Positions 31,044-40,400 of a stretch of DNA of 64,000 bases are shown here, one piece after another (positions within the stretch are counted from its first letter, which is position 1; every line of letters begins with the position of its first letter). The notes beneath the pieces were generated by a model, which searched no databases, was not told where the DNA came from, and was given only the letters and a program-made list of their open reading frames with translations. Origin of the DNA: Stenotrophomonas sp. 169 (lineage in GTDB: Bacteria; Pseudomonadota; Gammaproteobacteria; Xanthomonadales; Xanthomonadaceae); contig NZ_CP061204.1 of NCBI RefSeq assembly GCF_014621775.1, forward strand, positions 2,934,501 through 2,998,500, read 5' to 3'. Both the position numbers and the translations under genes were made by a program.

Positions 31044-31415
31044 ATGGCACGCATCCTTATCGTCGACGATTCGCCGTCGCAGCTGTTGGGGATACAGCGC
31101 ATCGTCGAAAAACTCGGCCACGAGATCCTGACCGCCACCGACGGTGCTGCGGGCGTGGAAGCAGCACGCGCCGCGCTGCCCGATCTGGTCCTGATGGATG
31201 TGGTGATGCCCAACCTCAACGGGTTCCAGGCAACGCGCACGCTGGCCCGCGACGCATCCACGCGGCACATCCCGGTGATCCTGGTCACGACCAAGGATCA
31301 GGACACCGACCGCATGTGGGGCATGCGCCAAGGCGCGAAGGCGTACATCACCAAGCCGTTCTCGGAAGATGAGCTGTCCGAGGTGCTGGAGCGGGTGTTC
31401 GCCGGGCAGCCCTGA
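31044..31415 (+). CDS. Single-domain response regulator, PilH-like
   Basis: A 123-residue stand-alone receiver. Phosphorylation pocket residues are visible: DD in LIVDDSPSQ, the acceptor Asp in LMDVVMP, Thr in LVTTKDQD and Lys in YITKPFS. The pattern DDSPSQLLGIQRIVEKLGHE is close to the twitching-motility regulators PilG/PilH. No pil or che genes are adjacent, so it would act in trans on a type IV pilus or chemosensory pathway. An upstream in-frame extension to 30978 lacks coding character. Confidence 0.85.
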   Translation: MARILIVDDSPSQLLGIQRIVEKLGHEILTATDGAAGVEAARAALPDLVLMDVVMPNLNGFQATRTLARDASTRHIPVILVTTKDQDTDRMWGMRQGAKAYITKPFSEDELSEVLERVFAGQP

Positions 31416-31473
31416 CGGCTGGTCGAACGGGTGAGACCCCCTCGCGGTGTGCTGAAGAGCCGAATCTCATGCT

Positions 31474-31585
31474 GGGGCCGGGCGGTGGGGCTGGGCGGGG
31501 GACGACAAGAGCCGCATCCATGCGGGCCTCGTTTCGCGCCATCCATGGCGCTCAACGCCCCCGCCCAGCCCCACCGCCCGGCCCC
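31474..31585. repeat. Perfect 28-bp inverted repeat enclosing two small hairpins
   Basis: The left arm at 31474-31501 (GGGGCCGGGCGGTGGGGCTG then GGCGGGGG) is matched without error by its reverse complement at 31558-31585. The 56-nt interior holds two further perfect hairpins, CCGCAT-CC-ATGCGG (about 31512-31525) and GCGCCAT-CC-ATGGCGC (about 31536-31551), both with a CC loop between CAT and ATG. The whole can fold into a three-way branched RNA or cruciform. It is not one of the GTAG repeats and I cannot name it. Confidence 0.85.
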
Positions 31586-31631
31586 CTGACAGGTTCCGTG
31601 GCCGCCCGCCGCGTATGAAAAGAAAGAAAAG

Positions 31632-31709
31632 CGGTAGCGCCGACCCATGGTCGGCGAGCGCAGCGGGCCGTTGGCGGAGACATTCCGCCGAGCACGGCTC
31701 GGCGCTACA
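31632..31709. repeat. Composite GTAG repeat (dimer)
   Basis: It starts GCGGTAGCGCCGACC-CAT-GGTCGGCGAGCGC and continues into a second palindromic half that ends AGCACGGCTCGGCGCTAC, with GGCGGA/TCCGCC between them. Architecture and outer ends match the element at 19033-19110 read from the other strand. Confidence 0.7.
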
Positions 31710-31862
31710 GATAGCGATAATCCGTCGGGTGGAGGGAGCCCCTGAGTCAGGGGCGGCGGCGAAGCGGCGGGGTGTGGATGCTGGTGAGACGGGGCCCACG
31801 GTTTGCGCAGCAAAGCGTGGGAGCGGCAGCGCGAATGCGATGACGTGGCCCCCCACGCACCC

Positions 31863-32759
31863 TTACACCGATTCGCCGAACGCCTTCGCCAGGTTCTGGT
31901 AGGCCTTCCTCTGGGCCTCGTCGGTGGCCGCCGGGGCGACGATCTCCAACTCCACGATCTGGTCGCCGTCCGGATTACCCGGCAGCCCGCGCCCGCGCAG
32001 GCGCAGCTTGCGGCCCGCATCGGAATCGGCCGCGATCTTCAGGTCAACCGCGCCGCCCAGCGTGGGGACGCTGATGCTGGTGCCCAGTGCCGCCTGCCAG
32101 GGGGTCACCTGCAGGGTGTACAGGATGTTGCGCCCGTCGACCTCGAACTGCGGGTGCGCGGCGTATTCCACTTCGAGCAGGAGATTTCCGCCGTCGGTGC
32201 CCTGCCCGCCCAGCCGGATGACCTGCCCCGGCTTGATGCCCTTGGGCACACGCACGTCCAGCTGCCGCCCGTTGACGGTGATGCGCAGCGTATCGCCGTT
32301 GTAGGCGGCCTCCAGCGGCACCGATAGCTTGGCCCGGGTGTCACGCTGCGGTGCCTGGCCGGCACTGCTGAACCCCGGGCCCGGCCCACGGCCACCGGCG
32401 CCGCGCTGGCGGGCGAACAGGCTCTCGAAGAAGTCGCTGAAGCCGCCGTTGGCCGCGCCGCCACCGCCGAATACCTCTTCGAAATTGAAGCCTGCGCCAC
32501 CGCCGTAGTTCGGCGGCACATTGAATTCTTCGCCAGGCCGGTAGCCCTGCGCGCGCAACTGATCGTAGGCGGCGCGCTTCTGCGGATCCCGCAGGGCCTC
32601 GTACGCCTCGTTGATGCCCTTGAACGTGTCTTCCGCCCCGGCCTCCTTGCTGACGTCCGGGTGGAACTTGCGTGCCAGCCGCCGGTAGGCGGTCTTGATC
32701 TCGGCCTCGCCTGCGGTCGGCTCGACACCCAGGGTGGCGTAGTAATCCTTGAATTCCAT
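31863..32759 (-). CDS. cbpA: DnaJ-family curved-DNA-binding co-chaperone CbpA
   Basis: A 298-residue J-domain protein. The J domain (4-70) has the HPD motif in KFHPDVSK, a Gly/Phe-rich region follows (about 95-145), then two DnaJ C-terminal beta domains (PKGIKPGQVIRLGGQG). There is no zinc-finger region, which separates CbpA from DnaJ. It would stimulate DnaK and can bind curved DNA. ATG 32759 is preceded by GAGGTAG. No cbpM modulator gene is adjacent. Confidence 0.92.
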   Translation of the reverse strand: MEFKDYYATLGVEPTAGEAEIKTAYRRLARKFHPDVSKEAGAEDTFKGINEAYEALRDPQKRAAYDQLRAQGYRPGEEFNVPPNYGGGAGFNFEEVFGGGGAANGGFSDFFESLFARQRGAGGRGPGPGFSSAGQAPQRDTRAKLSVPLEAAYNGDTLRITVNGRQLDVRVPKGIKPGQVIRLGGQGTDGGNLLLEVEYAAHPQFEVDGRNILYTLQVTPWQAALGTSISVPTLGGAVDLKIAADSDAGRKLRLRGRGLPGNPDGDQIVELEIVAPAATDEAQRKAYQNLAKAFGESV

Positions 32760-32954
32760 CGTGCTACCTCGATTGATCCGTCGGCACCGGGGGCGCCGAC
32801 CCATGCATATTCTAGCGGCAGCCGCGTGCGGGGCCGGTCAGCAGCTGCACCGGCGGCGCCTGTTTCGGCAGATGGGCCTCAACGCCGGTTTTTCAATCCG
32901 TTGACACCGCCATTCCACGGCCTTGCCTACCCTGCAGGCCTGCAAGGAGACCCC

Positions 32955-33437
32955 ATGAGCATCCGCGTCGGCGACCGCATTCCGGAAGTGACACTCAAGC
33001 GTATCCGCGATGGCATCGAAACACTGGATACCCGCGCCCTGTTCGAGGACCGCAAGGTCGTGTTGTTTGCCGTCCCGGGGGCCTTCACCCCGACGTGCTC
33101 GGCACAGCACCTGCCCGGCTTCGTCACGCGCTTTCCCGAGTTCCGCCAGCGTGGCATCGAGGTGTACTGCATGGCGGTAAACGACCCCTTCGTGATGAAC
33201 GCCTGGGGAAAAGACCAGAACGTGCCGGACGGACTGTTGATGTTGTCCGACGGCAATGGCGACTTCAGCCGGGCACTCGATCTGCAGCAGGACGCGAGTG
33301 CATCCGGCATGGGTACCCGCTCCCGCCGGTTTGCCCTTTACGTGGAGGACGGCACCGTCCGTGGCGCATGGGTCGATGCGCCGGGCGCGTTCGAGGTGTC
33401 CTCCGCCGACCACGTGCTGCAGCAGCTACCCGCGTAG
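32955..33437 (+). CDS. Prx5-type peroxiredoxin
   Basis: A 160-residue thiol peroxidase of the Prx5/PMP20 group. The peroxidatic Cys lies in PGAFTPTCSAQHLP, and other diagnostic segments are CMAVNDPFVMNAWG and RSRRFALYVEDG. It would reduce hydrogen and alkyl peroxides with glutaredoxin or thioredoxin. AAGGAGACCCC precedes ATG 32955. A ferritin-like gene starts 44 bp downstream on the same strand, so the pair may be an operon combining peroxide removal and iron sequestration. Confidence 0.93.
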   Translation: MSIRVGDRIPEVTLKRIRDGIETLDTRALFEDRKVVLFAVPGAFTPTCSAQHLPGFVTRFPEFRQRGIEVYCMAVNDPFVMNAWGKDQNVPDGLLMLSDGNGDFSRALDLQQDASASGMGTRSRRFALYVEDGTVRGAWVDAPGAFEVSSADHVLQQLPA

Positions 33438-33481
33438 GTCGACGACCACGCGTCCCCCACCGAAAGGAGAAAAGGCCAGCC

Positions 33482-34051
33482 ATGTCAAAGCCAGCCAACC
33501 AACCGCATCCCGCCCATCCCGCTGGCATCAGCGACCGCCAGGTACTGCGTGAGAACGCGCGCCGCAATGTGGAAGATGGGGCGATCACCGATTCCTACAG
33601 TGCCGACCGCAAGGCCGTCATCAAACTGCTCAACGATGCCCTCGCCACCGAATACGTGTGCGTGCTCCGGTACTACCGCCACTACTTCACCGCCAAGGGG
33701 ATGTTCGCCGAGTCGGTGAAGGCCGAATTCCTCGAACACGCGCAGCAGGAACAGGCACATGCGGGCAAGTTGGCCGAGCGCATCGTGCAGTTGGGCGGCG
33801 AGCCGGATTTCAATCCCGACACGCTGACCGCACGGTCGCATGCCGAATACAAAGAAGGCACCGACCTGCGTGACATGGTCCGTGAGAACCTCATTGCCGA
33901 ACGCATCGCGATCGACAGCTATCGCGAGATGATCAACTTCGTCGGTGACAAGGACACCACGACCAAGCGCATCCTCGAGGAGATCCTCGCGCAGGAAGAG
34001 GAACACGCGGATGAGTTCGCTGACCTGCTGGATGGCTGGATCGGCAAGTAA
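33482..34051 (+). CDS. Ferritin-like (bacterioferritin/Dps-type) protein
   Basis: A 189-residue four-helix-bundle protein. Metal-ligand glutamates and histidines of a di-iron centre are visible in ATEYVCVLRYYRHYF, EHAQQEQAHA, ERIAIDSYREM and EEEHADEFADL. The N-terminal 35 residues are a Pro/His-rich extension. AAAGGAGAAAAGG lies upstream of the ATG. It would oxidise and store iron or protect DNA from Fenton chemistry. The neighbouring peroxiredoxin supports an oxidative-stress role. Confidence 0.9.
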   Translation: MSKPANQPHPAHPAGISDRQVLRENARRNVEDGAITDSYSADRKAVIKLLNDALATEYVCVLRYYRHYFTAKGMFAESVKAEFLEHAQQEQAHAGKLAERIVQLGGEPDFNPDTLTARSHAEYKEGTDLRDMVRENLIAERIAIDSYREMINFVGDKDTTTKRILEEILAQEEEHADEFADLLDGWIGK

Positions 34052-34063
34052 TCCGCCCATGCA

Positions 34064-34120
34064 GCAGGGCAGTGGGTGACGGCCGGCTGTCGTCACTCAC
34101 TGCGCTGGCCGATGCCCTGC
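34064..34120. terminator. Nested hairpin between convergent genes
   Basis: An inner 11-bp stem (AGTGGGTGACG / CGTCACTCACT, one G-T pair, 34071-34101) is enclosed by an outer GCAGGGCA / TGCCCTGC stem (34064-34071 with 34113-34120). It lies between the convergent ferritin-like and pbpC genes and probably ends both transcripts, although there is no long T-tract. Confidence 0.6.
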
Positions 34121-34129
34121 CGTCCAGCA

Positions 34130-36508
34130 TCAGCGCGCCACTGTAAAACGCACCTGGGTCCATGCACCGTCGTTGGCAAGCGCGGTCAGTGTGTGTGCGC
34201 CCGTCTGCTCGAGCACCGGGTTGAAGGGTTGCGCACCGCGGGTGCGTGCCAACCAGCGCCCGTCCATCAGCCAATCAATCTCGTGCTCGCTGCCCAGGGC
34301 GCGAAGCTGCAGGCGGACGCCCTGGGTGTTGCCGGGCGCACGCGCCAACGTCGCGCCGTCGTTCAGTCCGTCGATGTGCAGGGCGATGCTGGACTGGCGC
34401 CCATCATCACGACAATCCGGTGCCAGTGGCGGCAGCTGCGAGGCCTTGCGCGCCGCCTCTGGCAGCCACGGTGACAACAGCGCGGGCCAGCGCGCGATCT
34501 CGCGCTCTTCCTCATCGTGCACCGCGCTGCAGTCGGCTGAAAGGCGCAGGCCCGTGACGGCGTCTACCTGGTAGCGTTGCCTGCCGGGCTGCCAGCGGCG
34601 CGCATCGCGCTCGGCGAAGGTCGGCGGCACGTTGCCGTCCAGCAGCCACGCCTTCAGGCGTCGCTGGCACAAAGCGGGCGGCAGCTCGGACGCCAGCCCG
34701 CCACCGGGCCAGCAGATGTCGGCCTGGCTGACGCCCACGGGCGCCGGCACGGCGTGGCCCGCGCCTGCACCGCGCGGCAGGCTGTCCACCACTTCGAACA
34801 TCAGCGGCAGCGCCGTGACGGCGCCGTACTGCCCGGGCAGTGGTGTGCCATCGGGCCGTCCGACCCATACCCCCACCGTGTACTGGCGGGTGCTGCCGAT
34901 CGCCCAGGCATCGCGGTAGCCATAGCTGGTACCGGTCTTCCACGCGACCCGCGGGCGCCCTCCCACGTCGAAGGTATCGGTGCCCTGCCCCGGCCGCGGG
35001 TTGGCCTCAAGCATCTCGCGGGTGATCCATGCCGCGCCCGGTGACACCAGCCTGCGCTCCTGCAGAGGCGCCTCATCGGTATAGCGCACGCGCCCGGCGA
35101 TTCCGCCCCGGTTCAACGCGGAAAAGGCACCCACCAGGTCTTCCAGGCGCGCGCCTGTGCCGCCCAGGATCAACGAAAGATTAGGTGAACTGCCGCGCGG
35201 AAACCGCAACTGGATGCCGGCATGCGACAGACGCGCGGCAAAGCGCGCAGGCCCCACACGGTCCAACAGGTCCACGGCAGGCACGTTCAGCGACAGCCGC
35301 AACGCCGTGGCCGCGCTCACCGGACCATTGAAGGCCTCATCGAAGTTGCCCGGCCGGTAGCCGCCGAAGCTCTGCGGCGCATCCACCAGCAGGCTCTCCG
35401 AATGGATGAGTCCGTCATCCAGCGCCATGGCGTATAGGAACGGCTTCAGCGTGGAGCCTGGCGAACGCCAGGCCTGCACCATGTCCACATGGCCCAGCCG
35501 TTGCCGATCACCGAAATTCAAGGTGCCCACATAAGCGCGCGCCTGCAGGGTCTGGTTGTCGATGACCAGCAGCGCTGCGGAAGTCCGTTCGGGCAGGGTG
35601 GAAAAATAGCTGGCGAGGCGTTCTTCCAGCGTACGTTGCAGGTCGATGTCGATGCTGCTCTGGATGCGCGCCTGGTCCGGCTGCGCTGCGTGCAGCCGCT
35701 GGGCCAGCAGGGCCGCGTGCAGGGGCGGCCGCAGGGAACGGGCGACCACGGTTTCCATGCGCGCATCGGCCACCACGTCGGCGGGCCATTGCTGCAGCGA
35801 TTGCATGCGCGCCAGCACCTTGTCCCGGGCCCGCTGCGCTGCCTCCGGATGCCGGTCGGGGCGCAGCCGGCTGGGCGCCTGTGGCAGAACGGCCAGCAAG
35901 GCCGCTTCGGCGTGCGACAGGTGCGCTGCGGATTTGCCCAGATACGCCCAGCTCGCCGCCTCCACCCCTTCGATGGTGCCGCCGTACGGCGCGCGCTCCA
36001 GGTACAGGGTCAGGATATCGCGCTTGCTGAGGTGTACTTCCAGCTGCAGCGCCCGCAGTACCTGCTTGAGCTTGCCCCATGGCGTACGCGTGTGCGGATC
36101 CAGGATGCGCGCGACCTGCATGGTCAAGGTCGAGCCGCCGGATACGATGCGGCGCTGCCCGGCCATCTGCTTGCCTGCACGCAGCAGTGCGACCGGATTG
36201 ATGCCGGGGTGGCGCCAGAACCAGCGATCCTCATATCCCAGCAAGGCCTGCAGATAGAGCGGCGACACCGCGTCCACCGACGCCGGATAGCGCCACACCC
36301 CTTCTGCGTCCGCAAAGGCGCGCAACGGGCTGCCGTCCTGCGCTACCACCAGCGTACTGGTGTCACGCCGCGTCGGCAGCGGCGGCGGGAAGACGAGGTC
36401 CATCACCAGCAGCGTCACCAGCAGCGCAGCCAGCGCCCAGCGCACCCAGCGCAGAATCGGACCAGACCGATGGAGGCGACGGCGGACGCGGGCGGACCAT
36501 GCGATCAC
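34130..36508 (-). CDS. pbpC: Penicillin-binding protein 1C
   Basis: A ~792-residue bifunctional peptidoglycan synthase. It has a membrane anchor (WVRWALAALLVTLLVMDLVF), a GT51 glycosyltransferase domain with EDRWFWRHPGINP and GGSTLTMQVAR, and a transpeptidase domain with SPGSTLKPF (SxxK), SLN and WKTGTSYGYRD. The C-terminal ~85 residues are the BiPBP_C domain typical of PBP1C. I favour GTG 36508 (GGCAGG upstream); ATG 36547 would add 13 Cys/Arg-rich residues. Its usual partner, an alpha-2-macroglobulin gene, follows beyond an inverted carbonic anhydrase gene. Confidence 0.93.
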   Translation of the reverse strand: MIAWSARVRRRLHRSGPILRWVRWALAALLVTLLVMDLVFPPPLPTRRDTSTLVVAQDGSPLRAFADAEGVWRYPASVDAVSPLYLQALLGYEDRWFWRHPGINPVALLRAGKQMAGQRRIVSGGSTLTMQVARILDPHTRTPWGKLKQVLRALQLEVHLSKRDILTLYLERAPYGGTIEGVEAASWAYLGKSAAHLSHAEAALLAVLPQAPSRLRPDRHPEAAQRARDKVLARMQSLQQWPADVVADARMETVVARSLRPPLHAALLAQRLHAAQPDQARIQSSIDIDLQRTLEERLASYFSTLPERTSAALLVIDNQTLQARAYVGTLNFGDRQRLGHVDMVQAWRSPGSTLKPFLYAMALDDGLIHSESLLVDAPQSFGGYRPGNFDEAFNGPVSAATALRLSLNVPAVDLLDRVGPARFAARLSHAGIQLRFPRGSSPNLSLILGGTGARLEDLVGAFSALNRGGIAGRVRYTDEAPLQERRLVSPGAAWITREMLEANPRPGQGTDTFDVGGRPRVAWKTGTSYGYRDAWAIGSTRQYTVGVWVGRPDGTPLPGQYGAVTALPLMFEVVDSLPRGAGAGHAVPAPVGVSQADICWPGGGLASELPPALCQRRLKAWLLDGNVPPTFAERDARRWQPGRQRYQVDAVTGLRLSADCSAVHDEEEREIARWPALLSPWLPEAARKASQLPPLAPDCRDDGRQSSIALHIDGLNDGATLARAPGNTQGVRLQLRALGSEHEIDWLMDGRWLARTRGAQPFNPVLEQTGAHTLTALANDGAWTQVRFTVAR

Positions 36509-36621
36509 GCGCTGCACCTGCCGGCAACAGCAACACGGGCGAGCCATTCCGGAACGGCTGCGCAACGGTTTCGACCCTGGGCTGCGGCGCCGCGCATTTT
36601 CTCCGCTTCCCGGACACCTCG

Positions 36622-37407
36622 ATGCCCTTCCTTGCTCGTACTTCCCTGTTCCGCACCGGCCTGCTGGCTGCAGCCGTATGCGCGACCGCCGCGTTGGCGT
36701 CGGCCTCCGGCGACCCACCCCACTGGGGCTACGACACCCTGGCCAGCCCGGCCCAGTGGGCTGGCATCGCGCCTGCCTGTGCCGGCCCCCAGCAGTCGCC
36801 CATCGATCTGTGGAGCAGCGACATCACGCACGGCGCGAGGTCCGCACTTGAATCGGATTACCAGGACACCCGCTTCGAGGTGATCAACAACGGTCACACC
36901 CTGCAGGCGACGCCGCAGCCGGGTGGCGCGAACACCATCACGCTTGACGGTGAAACGTTCACGCTGGCCCAGTTCCACGTGCACACGCCCAGCGAGCATC
37001 ACGTGGACGGCAAGGCGCATGACATGGAGCTGCATCTGGTGCACACCAGCGCCTCCGGAAAGGTCGCGGTGGTGGCCGTCTTCTTCGATGTGGGCAAGCC
37101 GAACAACGCACTGGGCGAACTGTTCGACCGCACGACGGCCGAGCTCAGCCAGCCGGGCGAGCGTATCCGCCTGTACGCCCCCATCAATCCGGCACGATTG
37201 CTGCCTGACCACTCCCGCGTCGTCCATTACACCGGTTCACTGACCACGCCGCCGTGCACCGAAGGCGTGCTGTGGAACATCGAAATGGAACCGCAGACCC
37301 TTTCCCGGCAGCAGTTGGACGCGCTGCGCTCTGTGTTCCCGCACAACGCGCGACCGATCCAGTCATTCAACAAGCGCACGCTCATCGACGAGCCGGCCGC
37401 GCCGTGA
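36622..37407 (+). CDS. Periplasmic alpha-type carbonic anhydrase
   Basis: A 261-residue precursor with a signal peptide ending near ALASA-SGDPPHWGY. The zinc histidines are in FHVHTPSEHH and ELHLVH, and GSLTTPPCTEGV is the conserved substrate-pocket loop. It converts CO2 and bicarbonate in the periplasm. The gene lies between pbpC and the alpha-2-macroglobulin gene on the opposite strand, dividing a pair that is usually adjacent. It shares a 113-bp divergent promoter region with pbpC. Confidence 0.95.
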   Translation: MPFLARTSLFRTGLLAAAVCATAALASASGDPPHWGYDTLASPAQWAGIAPACAGPQQSPIDLWSSDITHGARSALESDYQDTRFEVINNGHTLQATPQPGGANTITLDGETFTLAQFHVHTPSEHHVDGKAHDMELHLVHTSASGKVAVVAVFFDVGKPNNALGELFDRTTAELSQPGERIRLYAPINPARLLPDHSRVVHYTGSLTTPPCTEGVLWNIEMEPQTLSRQQLDALRSVFPHNARPIQSFNKRTLIDEPAAP

Positions 37408-37465
37408 TCCGCCGCCTGGACAGGCTGCGTGCGCAGCCCATCCGGCGTTGCCACCAGGCGCGCGA

Positions 37466-40400
37466 TCACGGCTGCACCACCGTGATCGTCGACGGATTGC
37501 TCCGGCCTACGCCCCGCAGCTGCGGCCGGTACATGTCTTCCACCAACGAGGGCGGCACGGTGTAGGTACCCGGCGTCACCGCACGCACGAGGTAGAACAC
37601 GGTCGCCTTGCTGCCGCGCGACAACTTCAGCGCGGCGACGTAGCGGTCGTCGCGGAACTCCTCATGCTGCACCTGGGCCGCATCGCTGCGGTCGTTGATG
37701 CCGATGCCGTCGACCACCACGTCGGCCCACTGCTTGGCATCGCCCAGGTTGAAGTTCTCGATCTCCAGGCCGGCCGGCAGCAGGTCAGTGAGCAGCGCGT
37801 CAGGCATCGTGCCGTCCGGGGTGACCGTGACCCGCACGATCAGCGCTTCGCCTTCCTTCAACGGACGCGGCGTCCAGGGCTTGCCGTCGGTACCGAACCA
37901 GCTGCGCTCCACGCCTATCACGCTGTTGTCCGGCGCCGGCGCGGTGCGCGGAATGCCGGCCACGTCGATGCTGGCGAACATCGGAGGCTCGCCCGTGGGA
38001 TTGAACCGTACGCCGCTGGCCAGCTGGGCCGCATCGAAGCTGCGGCCGAACAGACGGCGCTCACTGATGACTTCGGACTGCGCGCCGATGACCAGCTCGC
38101 CGGCCACCCGCTTCTTCTGGTTGGCGGCCAGCGCCTTGCCCAATCGCGCGATCGCCACCTGCTCCTGCGTGCTCAGCCACATCCAGCCGCTGTTACGGCG
38201 CGCATCCAGCTCGCGGCCCAGGTCGACCGAACGGGCGTCCCAGGCCGACGTGGCCAGGCCGTGCTCGTGCGTGAGCGCGATCATCAACGCATCGTCGCGG
38301 ATCGCGCTGCCGTAGTCACCGAAGTAGGACGGCCGCTCGCTGCTCGGCTTGGCGAAGCCAGCGGCAATGGCGGCCTCACCCCGCTTGCGGTCGCCCTGCA
38401 GCGACAGCGCAACGCCCAGGTGCACCAGCGGCAGCCCGCCAATGGCCTTGGCCCGCTCGTTGTCATACAGCGTGCGAAGGGTGCCCAGCGGCGCACGGTT
38501 GACCCGTGCCAGCACATAACCGGAATACGCTTGGTTGGCGAACTTCAGGTTGTCGCGGCGATCCTGTCCATAGAACTGGTTGCCCCCGGACAGCAGATCC
38601 TCGCTGAGGCGGTTGAGCGCTTTCTGCAGTACGTTGTCCGGCACAGCGAAACCGGCATCGCGCGCATCCAGCAGGAACTCGGTGATGTAGGGCGTCAGCC
38701 ACGGATTGACGTAACCGTCGTCTCCCCACATCGAGAAGTTGCCGTTGGCCACCTGCATCGACGCCAGTCGACCAAAGGCACCTTCCATGCGCTCACGCCG
38801 GACCTTCGCATCCAGGCCATCGGCGCCCAGCATGGACGACGTCGCCTGGTCCAGGATCAGTGCGGCGTAGCCCTTGCTGGTGGTCTGCTCGGCACAGCCA
38901 TAGGGATAGTTCAATGCGCCCTGCAGCGCGCTGGCGAACGGAATCGGCGGCAGCGGGCTGACCAGCAGGCGTGCGGTCACCGACTCGGCCATCAACCCGT
39001 CCAGCAGGGTGCTGTCCAGGTTCACCGCGGCCAGCGGATCCAGCGTACGCACCTGCGAACGCAGCACCTGCGGCCATGCCGCGCGCACGGGCAGTTCATA
39101 GCGGCGGTCCGCCTTGAAGCCATTGCCCTCCACGCGCACGCGCACCTTGGCCACGCTGTGTCCGTCACGCGCACTCAGCGGGAAGCTCAGGGTGCTCTTG
39201 GCATCGGCAGCCAGCTGCACGCTGCGGGTACCCTCGCCCAGGCTCAACGGGCCGTCGGTGTCCACCCGCACGTTGAACTGGCCGGGCTTTCCGGTGAAGT
39301 TCTGCACATCCAGGGTCACCGTACTGCGGTCACCCGGCGCCAGCACGCGCGGCATGCTGGCCTCGGCCAGTATCGGGGCGCGCACCACCGTCTCCACGTC
39401 ACGCTTGCCGTAGTGGTCATCGGAATAGACCAGCGCCGATACCCGCAGCGTGCCGTTGAAGTCGGGCACTTTCAAACGGATGCGCGCATTGCCCTTGGCA
39501 TCAAGCTGCACAGGGCCGGTGAACAGATCAACGGTCTGCACCCGTGCGGTGGGCCGCTTGGCCTGCGGCAACGCCGCCAGCGCCATGTCGCCACCGAACT
39601 TCAGCTTGCCGCTGCTGCCGTCGAAGCTCTCGATGACCCGGCTGTAGATGTCATACGCATCGATGCCCAGCCGACGCTGTGCGAAGAAATGCGCCGCCGC
39701 GTCCGGCACCGGGAACCGGGTGATGTTGAGGATGCCGACGTCCACGGCGGACACCGTCACGTAGGCGGACTTGCCCGCCAGCTGCGGCGCACTCACCGTC
39801 ACCGGCAGGTCCTGCTCCGGACGCATCTGCTTCGGTGCGACCAGACCGACCGCCACGGTCCGTGCCTTGCGGTCCATCGGTACGTGCACCACGCCCACGG
39901 CCCGCGCCGGCGTCACCTTGCTGGGCGCACTGCCGCCGCGGAACACCAGCGCGGTGATGTAGACATCGTGCCGCTCCCAGTCTGCGGTGACCGGAATCTT
40001 GAACGTACTGCCCGGCTTGGCGTCGATGTCCTGCACGTAGATCATGCGATCGGTCTCCACCATCAGCACGCCACGTCCGGCATGCGGCGGCGTCACCGTC
40101 ACTTCCAGTGTGTCGCCGGCCTTGTAGCCGGTCTTGTCCAACGCCAGCTTGACCTTGTCCGGGCGCGCATCCAGGCCGCGGTTGTCATCGCCCCAGCTCC
40201 AGCCCGCCCGGAACGGATAGCGGCTGGTCAGTCCGGTCGCCGGGTCGAATACATCGACGCGGTACTCACCCCATTCCACGGGCACGTCGAAGGCCACCGC
40301 GCTGGTACCCGCATCGACGGTGCGCGTGTCTTTGTTCTCGAAGCGACGGGTGAAATCGTAGTCCCAGCGGTTGTCGTTGAATGCCCAGTGGTAGTCACGC

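Larger units (their letters stand above)
31416..31862. other. 447-bp intergenic region made of structured repeats
   Basis: No gene is supported here. It is filled by a perfect 28-bp inverted repeat with inner hairpins (31474-31585) and a composite GTAG element (31632-31709). About 150 bp of unassigned sequence follow before the stop codon of cbpA. Confidence 0.7.
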
